Part shown: positions 1-8,692 of the stretch, piece by piece
Position numbering within the stretch: the first letter of the stretch is position 1
Layout: each line of letters starts with the position of its first letter
Assembly (NCBI RefSeq): GCF_015354405.1
Contig: NZ_JADKYP010000017.1
Span: forward strand, 1 to 64,000
DNA: 64,000 nucleotides
Source of the DNA: Nocardia sp. BSTN01
GTDB taxonomy: Bacteria > Actinomycetota > Actinomycetes > Mycobacteriales > Mycobacteriaceae
Direction: 5' to 3'
Program-made: the position numbers and the translations under genes
Notes under the pieces: generated by a model
What the model was told of the DNA's origin: nothing
Databases searched by the model: none
Seen by the model: only the letters and a program-made list of their open reading frames with translations

Positions 1-1730
1 TCGCGGCGTTCCTTGGCGAACCACTGCCGGATCTTGGCCTTCGCCCGCGGCGACACCACGAAGTTCTGCCAGTCCCGGCTCGGACCGGCGTTCTGAGCCT
101 TCGAGGTGAAGATCTCGACGACCTCACCGTTCTCCAGCTGCCGTTCCAGCGCCACCAACCGGCCGTTGACCCGCGCGCCGATGCAGCGGTGGCCGACCTC
201 GGTATGGACGGCGTAGGCGAAGTCGACCGGAGTCGACTCCTGCGGCAGCGTGATCACATCGCCCTTCGGCGTGAACACGAAGATCTCCGGGGATTTCAGG
301 TCGAACCGCAGCGACTCCAGGAACTCCGCGGGGTCCGCGGCCTCCCGCTGCCAGTCCAGCAGCTGCCGCATCCAGGCCATATCGTCGACCTCGGCGGCGT
401 CGCCGGAATGTTTACCCTTGGTCTCCTTGTAGCGCCAGTGCGCGGCGATGCCGAATTCGGCGGTGCGGTGCATGTCCTGGGTGCGGATCTGCACCTCCAG
501 TGGTTTGCCGTCCGGGCCTACCACCGTGGTGTGCAGCGACTGGTACACGCCGTAGCGCGGCTGCGCGATGTAGTCCTTGAACCGCCCCGCCATCGGCTGC
601 CACAGCGAATGCACCACACCGACCGCGGCGTAGCAATCCCGCACCTCGTCGCACAGGATCCGGATGCCGACCAGGTCGTGGATGTCGTCGAAATCCTTAC
701 CCTTGACGATCATCTTCTGATAGATCGACCAGTAATGCTTGGGCCGGCCCTCGACGATCGCGTTGATCCGGCTCGCCGCCAAGGTGTTCACGATCTCGGC
801 TCGCACCCGCGCCAGATAGGTGTCGCGAGACGGGGCGCGGTCGGCCACCAGCCGCACGATCTCGTCGTACTTCTTCGGGTGCAGGATCGCGAACGCCAGA
901 TCCTCGAGCTCCCATTTGACCGTGGCCATACCGAGTCGATGCGCCAGTGGCGCAATGACTTCCAGCGTCTCGCGCGCCTTCTTCGCCTGCTTCTCCGGCG
1001 GCAGGAAGCGCATCGTGCGCATATTGTGCAGCCGGTCGGCGACCTTGATCACCAGCACCCTCGGATCGCGGGCCATCGCGATGATCATCTTGCGGATGGT
1101 CTCGGCCTCCGCGGCCGCGCCCAGGTTGACCTTGTCCAGCTTGGTCACGCCATCGACGAGATGGGCCACCTCGGATCCGAAATCCGCGGTCAGCTCGTCC
1201 AGCGAATAGCCGGTGTCCTCGACGGTGTCGTGCAGCAGGGCGGCCACCAGCGTGGTGGTGTCCATCCCCAGCTCGGCCAGGATGTTGGCCACCGCCAGCG
1301 GGTGGGTGATGTACGGGTCGCCGGACTTGCGGAACTGGTGGGAGTGCTTCTCGTCGGCCACGTCGAAGGCGCGCTGCAGCAACTGCAGATTCGCCTTGGG
1401 ATACAGCTCCCGGTGCACGGTCGCCAGCGGCTCCAGCACCGGCTTGACCGCGGCGATACCCCGCTGCCCGGTCATCCGGCGGGCCAGCCGGGCCCGCACC
1501 CGCCGCGAGGCCGAACTCGGCACCGCGGCCGGTGTGCCCGGCTGCTTCATCGGCATGTTGCGCGGGGACGGGGACGAGCCCGATGGCTGAGCGCCTCGGT
1601 CGGCGCCGGACTTCGGCGCCGCGGGACGCGGCGCGGCGGGGGCGGCCGGCGGGGTCGCCGGTGCGGCAGCCGGCGCGGCATCACCGGCTGCCGAATTCCC
1701 GGCATTCGCCTTCTCCAGATGCTGAGTCAT
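1..1730 (-). CDS. rel: Bifunctional (p)ppGpp synthetase/hydrolase Rel, C-terminus off the left edge
   Basis: RelA/SpoT-homologue enzyme that makes and degrades (p)ppGpp in the stringent response. About 576 residues are visible. They begin with a Pro/Ala-rich tail of about 75 residues that is longer than usual. The HD hydrolase domain follows, with HDTVED at residues 167-172. The synthetase domain carries a [12 protein letters not shown] stretch and an RFKD motif near residue 380; the RXKD form is known from bifunctional Rel enzymes. A TGS domain starts near the left edge ([12 protein letters not shown]). The ATG at 1730 is the only start giving the full N-terminus. The regulatory C-terminal domains lie outside the window. 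It lies upstream of apt in the same orientation, as in mycobacteria, but an ABC-F gene, a nitroreductase and two small genes intervene. Confidence 0.97.
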   Translation of the reverse strand, partial: MTQHLEKANAGNSAAGDAAPAAAPATPPAAPAAPRPAAPKSGADRGAQPSGSSPSPRNMPMKQPGTPAAVPSSASRRVRARLARRMTGQRGIAAVKPVLEPLATVHRELYPKANLQLLQRAFDVADEKHSHQFRKSGDPYITHPLAVANILAELGMDTTTLVAALLHDTVEDTGYSLDELTADFGSEVAHLVDGVTKLDKVNLGAAAEAETIRKMIIAMARDPRVLVIKVADRLHNMRTMRFLPPEKQAKKARETLEVIAPLAHRLGMATVKWELEDLAFAILHPKKYDEIVRLVADRAPSRDTYLARVRAEIVNTLAASRINAIVEGRPKHYWSIYQKMIVKGKDFDDIHDLVGIRILCDEVRDCYAAVGVVHSLWQPMAGRFKDYIAQPRYGVYQSLHTTVVGPDGKPLEVQIRTQDMHRTAEFGIAAHWRYKETKGKHSGDAAEVDDMAWMRQLLDWQREAADPAEFLESLRFDLKSPEIFVFTPKGDVITLPQESTPVDFAYAVHTEVGHRCIGARVNGRLVALERQLENGEVVEIFTSKAQNAGPSRDWQNFVVSPRAKAKIRQWFAKERR

Positions 1731-1850
1731 GCCACCACCTCTCACGCCTCGATCGCCACACCCTAGCCGACCGCTTCAACAGCCCAGAACACCCACTTTA
1801 GTAGGAGTTTTCCCATGGGTGCACCGGTCCGGCTCGACGCACCCGTTCGT

Positions 1851-3455
1851 TCAACCGGTTCCGGAGCCCGATTCATCCACCAACCCGTCCGGGGTGAGTT
1901 CCAGCCGGCGGGTGACGCCGATCTCGTCGAGGAAGCGCGGGTCGTGGCTGACCACGATCAGCGCCCCCTCGAAGCTGGTCAGCGCCTCGGTGAGATGGCG
2001 GAGACTGGGCAGGTCCAGGTTGTTGGTGGGCTCGTCGAGCAGCAGCAGTTTCGGTGCCGGTTCGGCGAGCAGCAGCATCGCCAGCGCGGCCCGCAACCGC
2101 TCGCCACCCGAGAGCGCGCCCGCCGCCACATCGGCGTCGCCGCCGCGGAACAGGAAGCGCGCCAACTGCGCGCGAATCCGTTCGGCGCCGGCGTGCGGCG
2201 CGGCGGCGGACACGTTGTCGAAGACCGACGACCGCTCGTCGAAGATGTCGAGCCGCTGCGGCAGCAGCCGCCACGGCACCTTCGGCGGTTCCGCGACGAT
2301 CCGATGCAGGAGGGTGGTCTTGCCGGCACCGTTGCGCCCGGTGAGCGCGATGCGTTCGGGACCGCTCACCCGCAGCGTGACCACCGGCCCGTTGGCCAGC
2401 CGCACCCCGTCCATGGCCACCACGTCCTGCCCGGGATACAGCCTGGTTCCGGGCAGATCGACGCGGATCTCACGATCGTCGCGCAGCAGATCCTGGGCCT
2501 GTTCCAGGGTCGATCTGGCCTCCTCCACCTTGGCGATGTGATTGTTGCGCAGTTTGCCGGCCGACACCTGCGCCTGCCGTTTGCGCTCGGCCATCACGAT
2601 CTTCGGTTCACGTTTGGTGTCCCACATCTTCTGTCCGTAGCGCTCGCGCCGGTCCAATTTGATTCTGGCCTCGACCAGTTCGCGCGACTGTTTGCGCACA
2701 TCGCGGCGGGCATCGCGGATCGCCGCGCGAGCGGCCTCCTGTTCGGCCTCGACGATCTGCTCGTAATCGTCGAAATTCCCGCCGAACGTGCGGATCTCAC
2801 CGCGGCGCAGTTCGGCGACGGTGGTGACCCGCAGCAACAGTTCGCGGTCGTGGCTGACGGTCAGCACGGTACCGGCGAAGCCCTCGACCACGTCGTAAAG
2901 CCGTTGGCGGGCAGCGGAATCCAGATTGTTGGTGGGTTCGTCGAGCAACAGCACGTCGGGCTCGCGCAGCAGTTCGGCCACCAGTCCGAGCAGTACCGTC
3001 TCGCCACCGGACAGGGTCTCCAGGCGCCGATCCAGTTGTGCCACATCGTCGGCCAGGTAGTTCAGACCCAGCCGGCTGAGCAGCGCGATCGCCGATTCCT
3101 CGACATCCCAGCGGTTTCCGACCCGGTCGAAATCGGCGTCGGTCCCCGCACCGGATTCGATGCGATGCAGCGCGGCCCGCACGCCGCCGATACCGAGGAC
3201 GGCATCGACGCGCTGACCTGCGGCCAACCCGAGGTCCTGGCGCAGATATCCGAGCCGCCCGGCGACCGTCACCGAACCGCGGACCGGGCGTAATTCCCCG
3301 GTGATCAGCCGCAACAGGGTGGACTTTCCCGCGCCGTTACTGCCCACCAGACCGATGTGGCCGGGTCCGAGCACAGCGTCGAGACCGTCGAACACCGGGG
3401 TGCCGTCGGGCCAGGCGAAGGTGAGATCGGACAACGAAATCGTCGAAATAGACAT
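1851..3455 (-). CDS. ABC-F family ATPase, possibly of the ribosome-protection (antibiotic resistance) type
   Basis: This 534-residue soluble protein has two ABC domains and no membrane segment, the layout of ABC-F proteins, which bind the ribosomal E site and either act in translation or displace antibiotics. Walker A motifs are GSNGAGKS at residues 38-45 and GRNGAGKT near 370. Both halves carry LSGGE signatures and LLLDEPTNNLD Walker B motifs. A charged, helical linker between the domains (about 230-320) fits the P-site tRNA interaction motif. An AGGAG lies 7 bases before the ATG at 3455. Its own promoter and a leader with a possible attenuator precede it, which suits a drug-inducible gene. 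Resistance is an inference: housekeeping ABC-F proteins have the same domains. Confidence 0.88.
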   Translation of the reverse strand: MSISTISLSDLTFAWPDGTPVFDGLDAVLGPGHIGLVGSNGAGKSTLLRLITGELRPVRGSVTVAGRLGYLRQDLGLAAGQRVDAVLGIGGVRAALHRIESGAGTDADFDRVGNRWDVEESAIALLSRLGLNYLADDVAQLDRRLETLSGGETVLLGLVAELLREPDVLLLDEPTNNLDSAARQRLYDVVEGFAGTVLTVSHDRELLLRVTTVAELRRGEIRTFGGNFDDYEQIVEAEQEAARAAIRDARRDVRKQSRELVEARIKLDRRERYGQKMWDTKREPKIVMAERKRQAQVSAGKLRNNHIAKVEEARSTLEQAQDLLRDDREIRVDLPGTRLYPGQDVVAMDGVRLANGPVVTLRVSGPERIALTGRNGAGKTTLLHRIVAEPPKVPWRLLPQRLDIFDERSSVFDNVSAAAPHAGAERIRAQLARFLFRGGDADVAAGALSGGERLRAALAMLLLAEPAPKLLLLDEPTNNLDLPSLRHLTEALTSFEGALIVVSHDPRFLDEIGVTRRLELTPDGLVDESGSGTG

Positions 3456-3460
3456 ATACG

Positions 3461-3534
3461 TGCTCCTGAGGGCGGCGGGAATGGCGCGCAGAAGTGCGGG
3501 CCACGCGATGGCTACCTCAGAAGAGCAACGGCAC
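3461..3534 (-). promoter_or_regulatory. Candidate translational attenuator with a 5-codon uORF ahead of the ABC-F gene
   Basis: The leader holds a short frame at 3534-3517 (GTG, coding MPLLF, then TGA), preceded by GGAG with a tight 2-base spacing. On the transcript strand, TGCTC-TT-CTGAGG (3527-3515), which covers the uORF stop, can pair with CCTCAGGAGCA (3471-3461). The second arm contains the AGGAG ribosome binding site of the ABC-F gene. The result is an 11-bp stem with a 2-base bulge that would hide that site. Stalling on the uORF would open the stem. This architecture is known for erm genes and some ABC-F resistance genes. The pairing is seen in the sequence; function is inferred. Confidence 0.45.
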
Positions 3535-3564
3535 GACTCCGATCAACGGAAACAAGACTCGGCA

Positions 3565-3593
3565 ACTCTAGCGAACCGGCGAAGGAGCCGCAA
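3565..3593 (-). promoter_or_regulatory. Promoter of the ABC-F gene
   Basis: On the minus strand TTGCGG (3593-3588) and TAGAGT (3570-3565) are separated by 17 bases, a good vegetative sigma-factor promoter. Transcription would start near 3558, leaving a leader of about 100 bases that contains the candidate attenuator. Confidence 0.6.
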
Positions 3594-3602
3594 GATCACG
3601 GT

Positions 3603-3624
3603 GCCGGTGATATCTGTCACCGGC
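3603..3624 (-). terminator. Terminator hairpin after the nitroreductase gene
   Basis: A perfect 8-bp stem (GCCGGTGA / TCACCGGC) with a 6-base loop lies 18 bases downstream of the nitroreductase stop codon and just before the ABC-F promoter. There is no U-tract, as is common in high-GC actinobacteria. Confidence 0.55.
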
Positions 3625-3642
3625 CACGGAAGTCGTTGCGGT

Positions 3643-4086
3643 TCAGTCGATCCGGAAGACGGGGAAGCCGGGCGCGATGGCGGTGAGTTCGGCGTCGGTG
3701 GCATCGGCGGTCACGCCCTCGAAGAATTTGCCGACCTCCCAGCCCCACTTCTTCAGGTACAGCCGCAGCACCGGCACCTTGTCGGCGTCGGCGACCTCGG
3801 TCACCCTGAACGCCTCGGTCCTGCGCCCGAGCCGCAGCTCCCCGCCGCCTGCGACGCGGATGTTGCGAACCCACTGGGTGCGACCGCGCGGAGCGACCAG
3901 ATACCGGGTCCCGTCCGCATCCTGCAGGACGTTGACCATCGTGGTCCGCCACTCCCCGGAGGTGCGTCCGCGCACGGCCAGCAGCCGGGACCCCATCACG
4001 CTGATGCCCCATTTCGGCAGGACGTTGAACATCCGGTTCATGATCGGGTCGATACCGGTGGGGGCGATGTACCGGGTGGCGTTCAT
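3643..4086 (-). CDS. Deazaflavin (F420)-dependent nitroreductase family protein (DDN-like)
   Basis: This 147-residue protein belongs to the split beta-barrel family of F420H2-dependent nitroreductases/quinone reductases. The visible family pattern is the N-terminal amphipathic region, RGRTSGEWRTTMVNVLQDADG, then YLVAPRGRTQWVRNIRVAGG near the middle, which forms the cofactor-binding strand region. The start at 4086 is chosen because AGCGAGGAG lies a few bases upstream; an in-frame ATG at 4131 would run through the promoter. The length is typical of the family. It sits alone between its own terminator and a promoter flanked by two operator-like elements, so TetR-type control is likely. The substrate is unknown. 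Confidence 0.85.
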   Translation of the reverse strand: MNATRYIAPTGIDPIMNRMFNVLPKWGISVMGSRLLAVRGRTSGEWRTTMVNVLQDADGTRYLVAPRGRTQWVRNIRVAGGGELRLGRRTEAFRVTEVADADKVPVLRLYLKKWGWEVGKFFEGVTADATDAELTAIAPGFPVFRID

Positions 4087-4104
4087 GACTACTCCTCGCT
4101 TTTG

Positions 4105-4171
4105 TGAGCGGTGCTCTCTTCGATGACTCAATCATCGCGCACCGGTACCCCACTGTCAAGAGCAGCGCTCA
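4105..4171 (-). promoter_or_regulatory. Nitroreductase promoter flanked by paired operator-like elements
   Basis: On the minus strand TTGACA (4159-4154), a 17-base spacer and GATGAT (4136-4131) form a strong promoter. Two copies of TGAGCG(C/G)TGCTCT lie in inverted orientation at 4105-4118 and 4158-4171. Each copy is itself a near-palindrome of the GAGCnnTGCTC type. One copy overlaps the -35 and the other lies just downstream of the transcription start, a typical repressor layout. No regulator gene is adjacent, so the repressor must be encoded elsewhere. Confidence 0.55.
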
Positions 4172-4244
4172 CATTTCCGAGGCGGTCCAGACCTCTGGAC
4201 AAAATCGGCTGCGTTCAACGCCGTCAGGCGGGTATTCGGCCGAC

Positions 4245-4547
4245 ATGTACAGATATAGAACCTATGGGACAAACCGCACGGGTGGGCTGGCGGCGATCGT
4301 CAGCACGGTCGGCGGTGTCCTCGCACTGATCGAGATCGTCTACATCCTGCTGCAGATCTTCGACGCCAACCAGACCAACCGGTTCTTCACCTTCATCAAG
4401 GGGTTGGCCGAACCGCTGGCGTTGTTCTTCCCGGGCCTGTTCAACACCGGCTCCCACGATTGGGACGTCATCATCAATTACGGTCTGGCGGCGGTGTTCT
4501 GGCTCGTCGTAACCGGGATCATCGCCCGCCTGCTGGCGCGGATCTAG
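4245..4547 (+). CDS. Small two-helix membrane protein
   Basis: This 100-residue protein starts MYRYRTYG. It has a hydrophobic segment at about residues 14-40 (AAIVSTVGGVLALIEIVYIL) and another at about 76-98 (YGLAAVFWLVVTGIIARLLA). The loop between them carries FFPGLFNTG. The ATG at 4245 is preferred over the in-frame 4104 start because the earlier one would translate the divergent promoter. The layout resembles uncharacterised small actinobacterial membrane proteins. I do not recognise a function. It is divergent from the nitroreductase gene and may share its control region. Confidence 0.7.
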   Translation: MYRYRTYGTNRTGGLAAIVSTVGGVLALIEIVYILLQIFDANQTNRFFTFIKGLAEPLALFFPGLFNTGSHDWDVIINYGLAAVFWLVVTGIIARLLARI

Positions 4548-4583
4548 TGCCGCGGAAGTGGATCGACTCGGCGTCGGAAGGTA

Positions 4584-4997
4584 TCAGCGTTCGTGCGGGG
4601 TAAGGAATTCCATCCGATGATGGTGGAGGAATTCGAAGGCCGGAGCCCAATGCCCGGTGAAGACGTCCTCTTCCTTACCCACCGCATGCTGTGATGCCGC
4701 GCCCGTGCGCGGATCCCGGCAGACGACGCGAGCGTTGTGCCGCCCCGACGGAACCGGTCCGCTGTCCAGTTCCACCGAACCGTCGGCACCGACCGTACGC
4801 CACGGCATATTGATATCCGAACCTGTGATACGGCAGGTCTGCCCGGCTTTCTCCCCCGTGACCCGGGCCGTGACGGTGGCGCCGCCGCGCAGCGCCACCG
4901 AAGGAGTAGCCGCGGCGGTCGCGGCGCCGACGACGAACGCGACGCCCACCGCGCCCGCGAGCGCTGCCCCGATGCGGGTGCGCCGGCTGCGGCTCAT
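4584..4997 (-). CDS. Secreted protein of unknown function
   Basis: The 137-residue product starts MSRSRRTRIGAALAG, with a basic n-region, a hydrophobic core of about 20 Ala/Val residues and a likely cleavage after ATAAATPS, so it is probably Sec-exported. The mature part has two cysteines (QTCRITGSD and RVVCRDPRTG), a likely disulphide in an immunoglobulin-like beta fold. The C-terminus is His-rich (FEFLHHHRMEF). Upstream in-frame GTG codons (5003, 5006) are alternative starts. It resembles small secreted Nocardia and Rhodococcus proteins, but the function is unknown. Confidence 0.7.
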   Translation of the reverse strand: MSRSRRTRIGAALAGAVGVAFVVGAATAAATPSVALRGGATVTARVTGEKAGQTCRITGSDINMPWRTVGADGSVELDSGPVPSGRHNARVVCRDPRTGAASQHAVGKEEDVFTGHWAPAFEFLHHHRMEFLTPHER

Positions 4998-5145
4998 CGC
5001 CACCACCGGTCGGCGTGTCCGGTTCCGGCACTGTCGCGCGCACTGCGGTACTCGTTCATGCGATCGTCCGTCGGTCGTTCATCGGGCCCCCTTGCCGCAC
5101 GTCAGCATAACGATCCTCGCGCGCGCCCCACAACCGACACGCGAC

Positions 5146-5718
5146 TCACACCTGCACGATGGAGGTCAGCGCATAGTCGCCCTGGCGAGCGCGCCCGCCG
5201 AGTTCACCGATCTCGAGTACCACCGCGGCCGCGACCACCTGCGCCCCGGCGGTGCGGAACAGTTCCGCCGCGGCGGCCAGTGTGCCACCGGTGGCGAGAA
5301 CGTCGTCGAGCAGCAACACCTTGCGGCCGGTGAGGTCGATGCCGTCGGCCGGAATCTCCAATGCGGCCGACCCGTATTCGAGGGTGTACTCACGGGAGAG
5401 CACCGGCGGCGGCAGTTTGCCGCCCTTGCGCACCGCCACCACACCGGTGCCGAGCAGCGCCGCCACACCGGCGCCCAGCAGGAATCCGCGCGCGTCCACG
5501 CCGGCCACCAGATCGGCGTCGGGGGCGCAGGCGGCCAGGCATTCGATCACCGCGTGGAAGCCCTCGGCATCGGCGAACACCGGGGTCAGGTCCGCGAAAC
5601 GCACACCGGGGGTGGGGAAATCGTCGTGCCAGCGCGTCAGTCGCCCGACCACCTCGGCGGTCCGCGCGACCTTCTCCTCCGCGGTTTCGGCCGTTTCCAC
5701 CATCGTGTGCTTACTCAT
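5146..5718 (-). CDS. apt: Adenine phosphoribosyltransferase
   Basis: Converts adenine and PRPP to AMP in purine salvage. The 190-residue product carries the type I PRTase PRPP-binding motif [13 protein letters not shown] in its C-terminal half. The [15 protein letters not shown] region near residue 35 and the [12 protein letters not shown] segment near 97 are both typical of Apt. The Lys of RKGGKLPP and the flexible-loop sequence EYTLEYG are present. The gene lies in the conserved actinobacterial order yajC-secD-secF-lipoprotein-apt-rel, and starts 35 bases after the lipoprotein gene stop. Confidence 0.95.
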   Translation of the reverse strand: MSKHTMVETAETAEEKVARTAEVVGRLTRWHDDFPTPGVRFADLTPVFADAEGFHAVIECLAACAPDADLVAGVDARGFLLGAGVAALLGTGVVAVRKGGKLPPPVLSREYTLEYGSAALEIPADGIDLTGRKVLLLDDVLATGGTLAAAAELFRTAGAQVVAAAVVLEIGELGGRARQGDYALTSIVQV

Positions 5719-5753
5719 CTACACCCGCTCCCTCATCCAGCGTCCGAGGACGC

Positions 5754-7490
5754 TCACCGCCGCAACACCCAGCGGTCCATATTCCAGCCCGCACCGGCCT
5801 TGGTGGGGCTCGCGACCCCGTTCTCCAGGCCCTTCCCGAACGCGACGGTCCGAGGCGTGTTGAACAGCGGGATCGACGGCATCTCGTTCCACAGCAGATT
5901 CTCGGCCTCGGTGTCGAGATTCAACACCGTCACCGAATTGTCGTCCGCCGCAAGCTGATCCGCGATCGCATCGTAACGCCCGTTGCCGAAGCGCCCGAAA
6001 TTCACACCCTGACCGGTGCGCAGCGCCGCGGTCGCCTCGATCCCCGGCAGCGAACCGGCCGGGCCCACGGCCGCCGCCGTGCCGCCGAGGACGGCGTCCA
6101 CCTTGCCGGCGCCCAGGTACGCGGGCGTGAAGTCCGCCGCACCGGCGTCGACCACGGTCACACCCGCCGCCTTGCAGGCATCCCCGATCATCGCGACGGT
6201 GCGGGCACGGCGGTCGTCGGGGCTGCGATAGCCGATCCGGATCGTGGGATTGCTCACCCCGGCTGCCGTGAGAGCCCGCTGCGCACCCGGCGCGTCACCC
6301 GTGCGATATTTGTCCGCGGGTCCCGTGATCGCCGGGTAGTACACCGAATCAGCTTGTACCGTACGGGAATTCAGCGGGCCGGAGCCCAGGCCGGATTTGT
6401 TGTCGAAACCCGGATGCCCGAGTGTGTCGAACAACGCCTGCCGCGGGACACACAGCGCGAACGCGCGCCGGGCGTCGGCGGAGGCGAAGACACCCGCGGT
6501 GGACAGCACCAACTGCTCGGCGCCGCGGCCCGGTTCCTGATTCACCGAGAACTTGTTCAGGCTCAGGTCTTTCACCGAGCCCGCCCCGATGTCGACCACC
6601 TCGACGGAGTTGTCGGAGATCTTCTTCTTCACATCGGCGTTCTTGGGCCACACCACGATGCGGGGCGTGGCGGGTTTGTTGCCCCACCACTTCTCGTTCT
6701 TCACCAGCACCAAACCGTCGCCGTCGCTGTAGGACTCGATGCGGTACGGCCCCGACGACGGCAACACGTCGGCGTTGATGTCACCGGATTTCAGATTCCA
6801 GCCGGTGTTCCAGAACTGCGCCAGCCGGTCCAGGGCGGCCGGGTCGCCGGACTGCACCGCCGCCACCACATTCGGCACACCCGCGGCCTTGGCGGCGATG
6901 TGCGCCGGCATCAGATCACCGGCGTTGAACAGCGTCTGCCAGGCCAGGAAGTGATGATCGGGACGGAACACCACGGTGGCGTCCTTGGAGCCGGGCTGGC
7001 ATTCGACCCGCTCGATATCGGAATAGCCGGTGGTGGAGGCGGCGTCGAACAACGGAATCGCGCCGCCCGGGCCGGGTTTGGTGAACCGCCCGCTGCGCGC
7101 GGCCCATTCGAGCACCAGGTCGTCGCACGAGGTGGGCACCCCGTCGGAGTAGACCGCGTCGCGATTGAGCCGGTACCGGACGGTCTGCGCCTCGCCGGCC
7201 ACCTCGTTGGCGGTGCCGACATCGGTGTCGGCGACGGGCTGGCCGTCCGGACCGGTGTAGAAGAACCCGGTCAGCACGCGGGAGAACAGCGCCGCGGAAC
7301 CGCCCGCGACACCGGCCGAACTCCCACCGTTGTAGGTGGCCGGCACCGCGTCGACCGCATATCCGATGGACGGCACCTGGTTCTTGCTGGAACAACCCGC
7401 GATCCCGCCGGTGAGCAGTGCACCGGCCGCGATCACACCGAATGTCCGCCGGAGCGTCCGCCGCACGCGATCCGACCCCCTTCGCCTCAT
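5754..7490 (-). CDS. Family 5 solute-binding lipoprotein (peptide-binding, DppA/OppA-like)
   Basis: This 578-residue protein starts with basic residues, a hydrophobic segment and a lipobox (LTGGIAGC), so it should be lipid-anchored outside the membrane. Family 5 solute-binding features follow: AVYSDGVPTSCDDLVLEWAAR (the SDG...T/S.DV strand region) and LKSGDINADVLPSSGPYRIESYSDG near residue 240. Its start codon overlaps the secF stop by one base (TGATG), which implies translational coupling. The mycobacterial equivalent at this locus is Rv2585c. No permease or ATPase genes are next to it, so its partner transporter, or whether it transports at all, is unknown. Confidence 0.9.
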   Translation of the reverse strand: MRRRGSDRVRRTLRRTFGVIAAGALLTGGIAGCSSKNQVPSIGYAVDAVPATYNGGSSAGVAGGSAALFSRVLTGFFYTGPDGQPVADTDVGTANEVAGEAQTVRYRLNRDAVYSDGVPTSCDDLVLEWAARSGRFTKPGPGGAIPLFDAASTTGYSDIERVECQPGSKDATVVFRPDHHFLAWQTLFNAGDLMPAHIAAKAAGVPNVVAAVQSGDPAALDRLAQFWNTGWNLKSGDINADVLPSSGPYRIESYSDGDGLVLVKNEKWWGNKPATPRIVVWPKNADVKKKISDNSVEVVDIGAGSVKDLSLNKFSVNQEPGRGAEQLVLSTAGVFASADARRAFALCVPRQALFDTLGHPGFDNKSGLGSGPLNSRTVQADSVYYPAITGPADKYRTGDAPGAQRALTAAGVSNPTIRIGYRSPDDRRARTVAMIGDACKAAGVTVVDAGAADFTPAYLGAGKVDAVLGGTAAAVGPAGSLPGIEATAALRTGQGVNFGRFGNGRYDAIADQLAADDNSVTVLNLDTEAENLLWNEMPSIPLFNTPRTVAFGKGLENGVASPTKAGAGWNMDRWVLRR

Positions 7491-8692
7491 CAGTGGGTTC
7501 TCTTGTGCCGCTTCCCGGTGGGCCGGGCACCGGGTCTCGGTGCGGCGGAACCGCTGGCGCGGGTACGGGTGGCCACCGGGGCACCGGCGGCGCGACGGGC
7601 CGGCGTCTCACCCGTGCGGCCGGAATCGCCGGCGGCACGCTTGGCGAGGACCTTGCGGGTGTGCGCGGCCACCGGGCCGAAGCGCTCCTTGATCGACACC
7701 AGCAGCGGCACGGCGAAGAAGATCGACGAGTAGGCGCCGACGATCATGCCGACCAGCTGCACCAGCGCGAGATCCTTCAGCGTGCCCACACCGAGCAGCC
7801 AGACCGCGATCACCAGCATGCCGACGATGGGCAGGATGCCGATCACCGTGGTGTTGATCGAACGCATCAGCGTCTGATTGGCGGCGAGGTTGGCCTGTTC
7901 ACCGTAGGTGCGCCGGGTCAGATGCAGGACCCCGCGGGTGTTCTCCTCGACCTTGTCGAACACCACGACGTTGTCGTAGAGCACATATCCCAGGATGGTC
8001 AGCAGGCCGATCACCGCGGCGGGCGTGACCTCGAAGCCGACGATCGAATAGATGCCGGCGGTGACGATCATGTTGAAGAACAGCGAGGCGATCGCGGCGA
8101 TCGACATATCGCGTTCGAATCGGATCGCGATGTAGATCATCGTCAACAGGACGAACACCACCAGCGCGATGAGCGCCTTGCGGGTGATCTGCCCACCCCA
8201 GGTCTCGCTGATCTCGGTGACGCTGATGACGCTGCGGCTGGCCGTACCGCTGGAATCCTTCGGGTGGTACTTCGTGAACAGCGCATCCGCGATCTTGTCC
8301 TGCTGCGCGGAATCCAGTGTCTCGGAACGGATCTCGAAGGAGGCCGAGGAACCCGAACCGACCTTCTGCACGGTCACCGGACTGTGTCCCAGCGCCTGCG
8401 AGTAGGTGTCCTCGACCGAGGTCGTGCTCATACCGCTGGTCGCCGGGATCTGGATCTTCGTACCGCCGGCGAAATCGATACCGAGGGTGAAGCCGCGCAC
8501 CGCGATGCTCAGCACCGCGATCAGGACCAGCACCGCGGCGATGCCGTAGTACAACTTGCGGCGGCCGACGATCTGGAAGCCGCCGGTGCCGGTGTAGAGG
8601 CGTTCGAAGAATCCGTGCTTCGGTGCGTCCGCGGCGGGCAGCGACTCGTCCACGAGTGGTTCCTCCAACACCTGACTGCGATTGTCGCTCAT
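7490..8692 (-). CDS. secF: Protein translocase subunit SecF
   Basis: Membrane component of the SecDF complex, which uses the proton motive force to help complete preprotein export. The 400-residue product has a first transmembrane helix near residues 47-66, then the GIDFAGGT signature of the periplasmic domain, and five further helices. These include [25 protein letters not shown], whose DNVV...D charged residues are typical of SecF. The C-terminus is long, basic and Pro/Ala-rich (about 50 residues). It overlaps secD by 4 bases (ATGA) upstream and the lipoprotein gene downstream. Confidence 0.97.
   Translation of the reverse strand: MSDNRSQVLEEPLVDESLPAADAPKHGFFERLYTGTGGFQIVGRRKLYYGIAAVLVLIAVLSIAVRGFTLGIDFAGGTKIQIPATSGMSTTSVEDTYSQALGHSPVTVQKVGSGSSASFEIRSETLDSAQQDKIADALFTKYHPKDSSGTASRSVISVTEISETWGGQITRKALIALVVFVLLTMIYIAIRFERDMSIAAIASLFFNMIVTAGIYSIVGFEVTPAAVIGLLTILGYVLYDNVVVFDKVEENTRGVLHLTRRTYGEQANLAANQTLMRSINTTVIGILPIVGMLVIAVWLLGVGTLKDLALVQLVGMIVGAYSSIFFAVPLLVSIKERFGPVAAHTRKVLAKRAAGDSGRTGETPARRAAGAPVATRTRASGSAAPRPGARPTGKRHKRTH

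Noticed and set aside
189-1766. Plus-strand open frame of 525 codons across rel
   Set aside because: It is the reverse-strand shadow of rel, rich in Arg, His and Gly with no fold.
4584-4997. Lipoprotein call for the small secreted protein
   Set aside because: There is no cysteine at the end of the signal peptide; the cysteines are in the mature part.
5361-7733. Plus-strand open frame of 790 codons over the lipoprotein and secF end
   Set aside because: High-GC antisense frame; the opposite strand has an intact lipobox protein and start/stop coupling.
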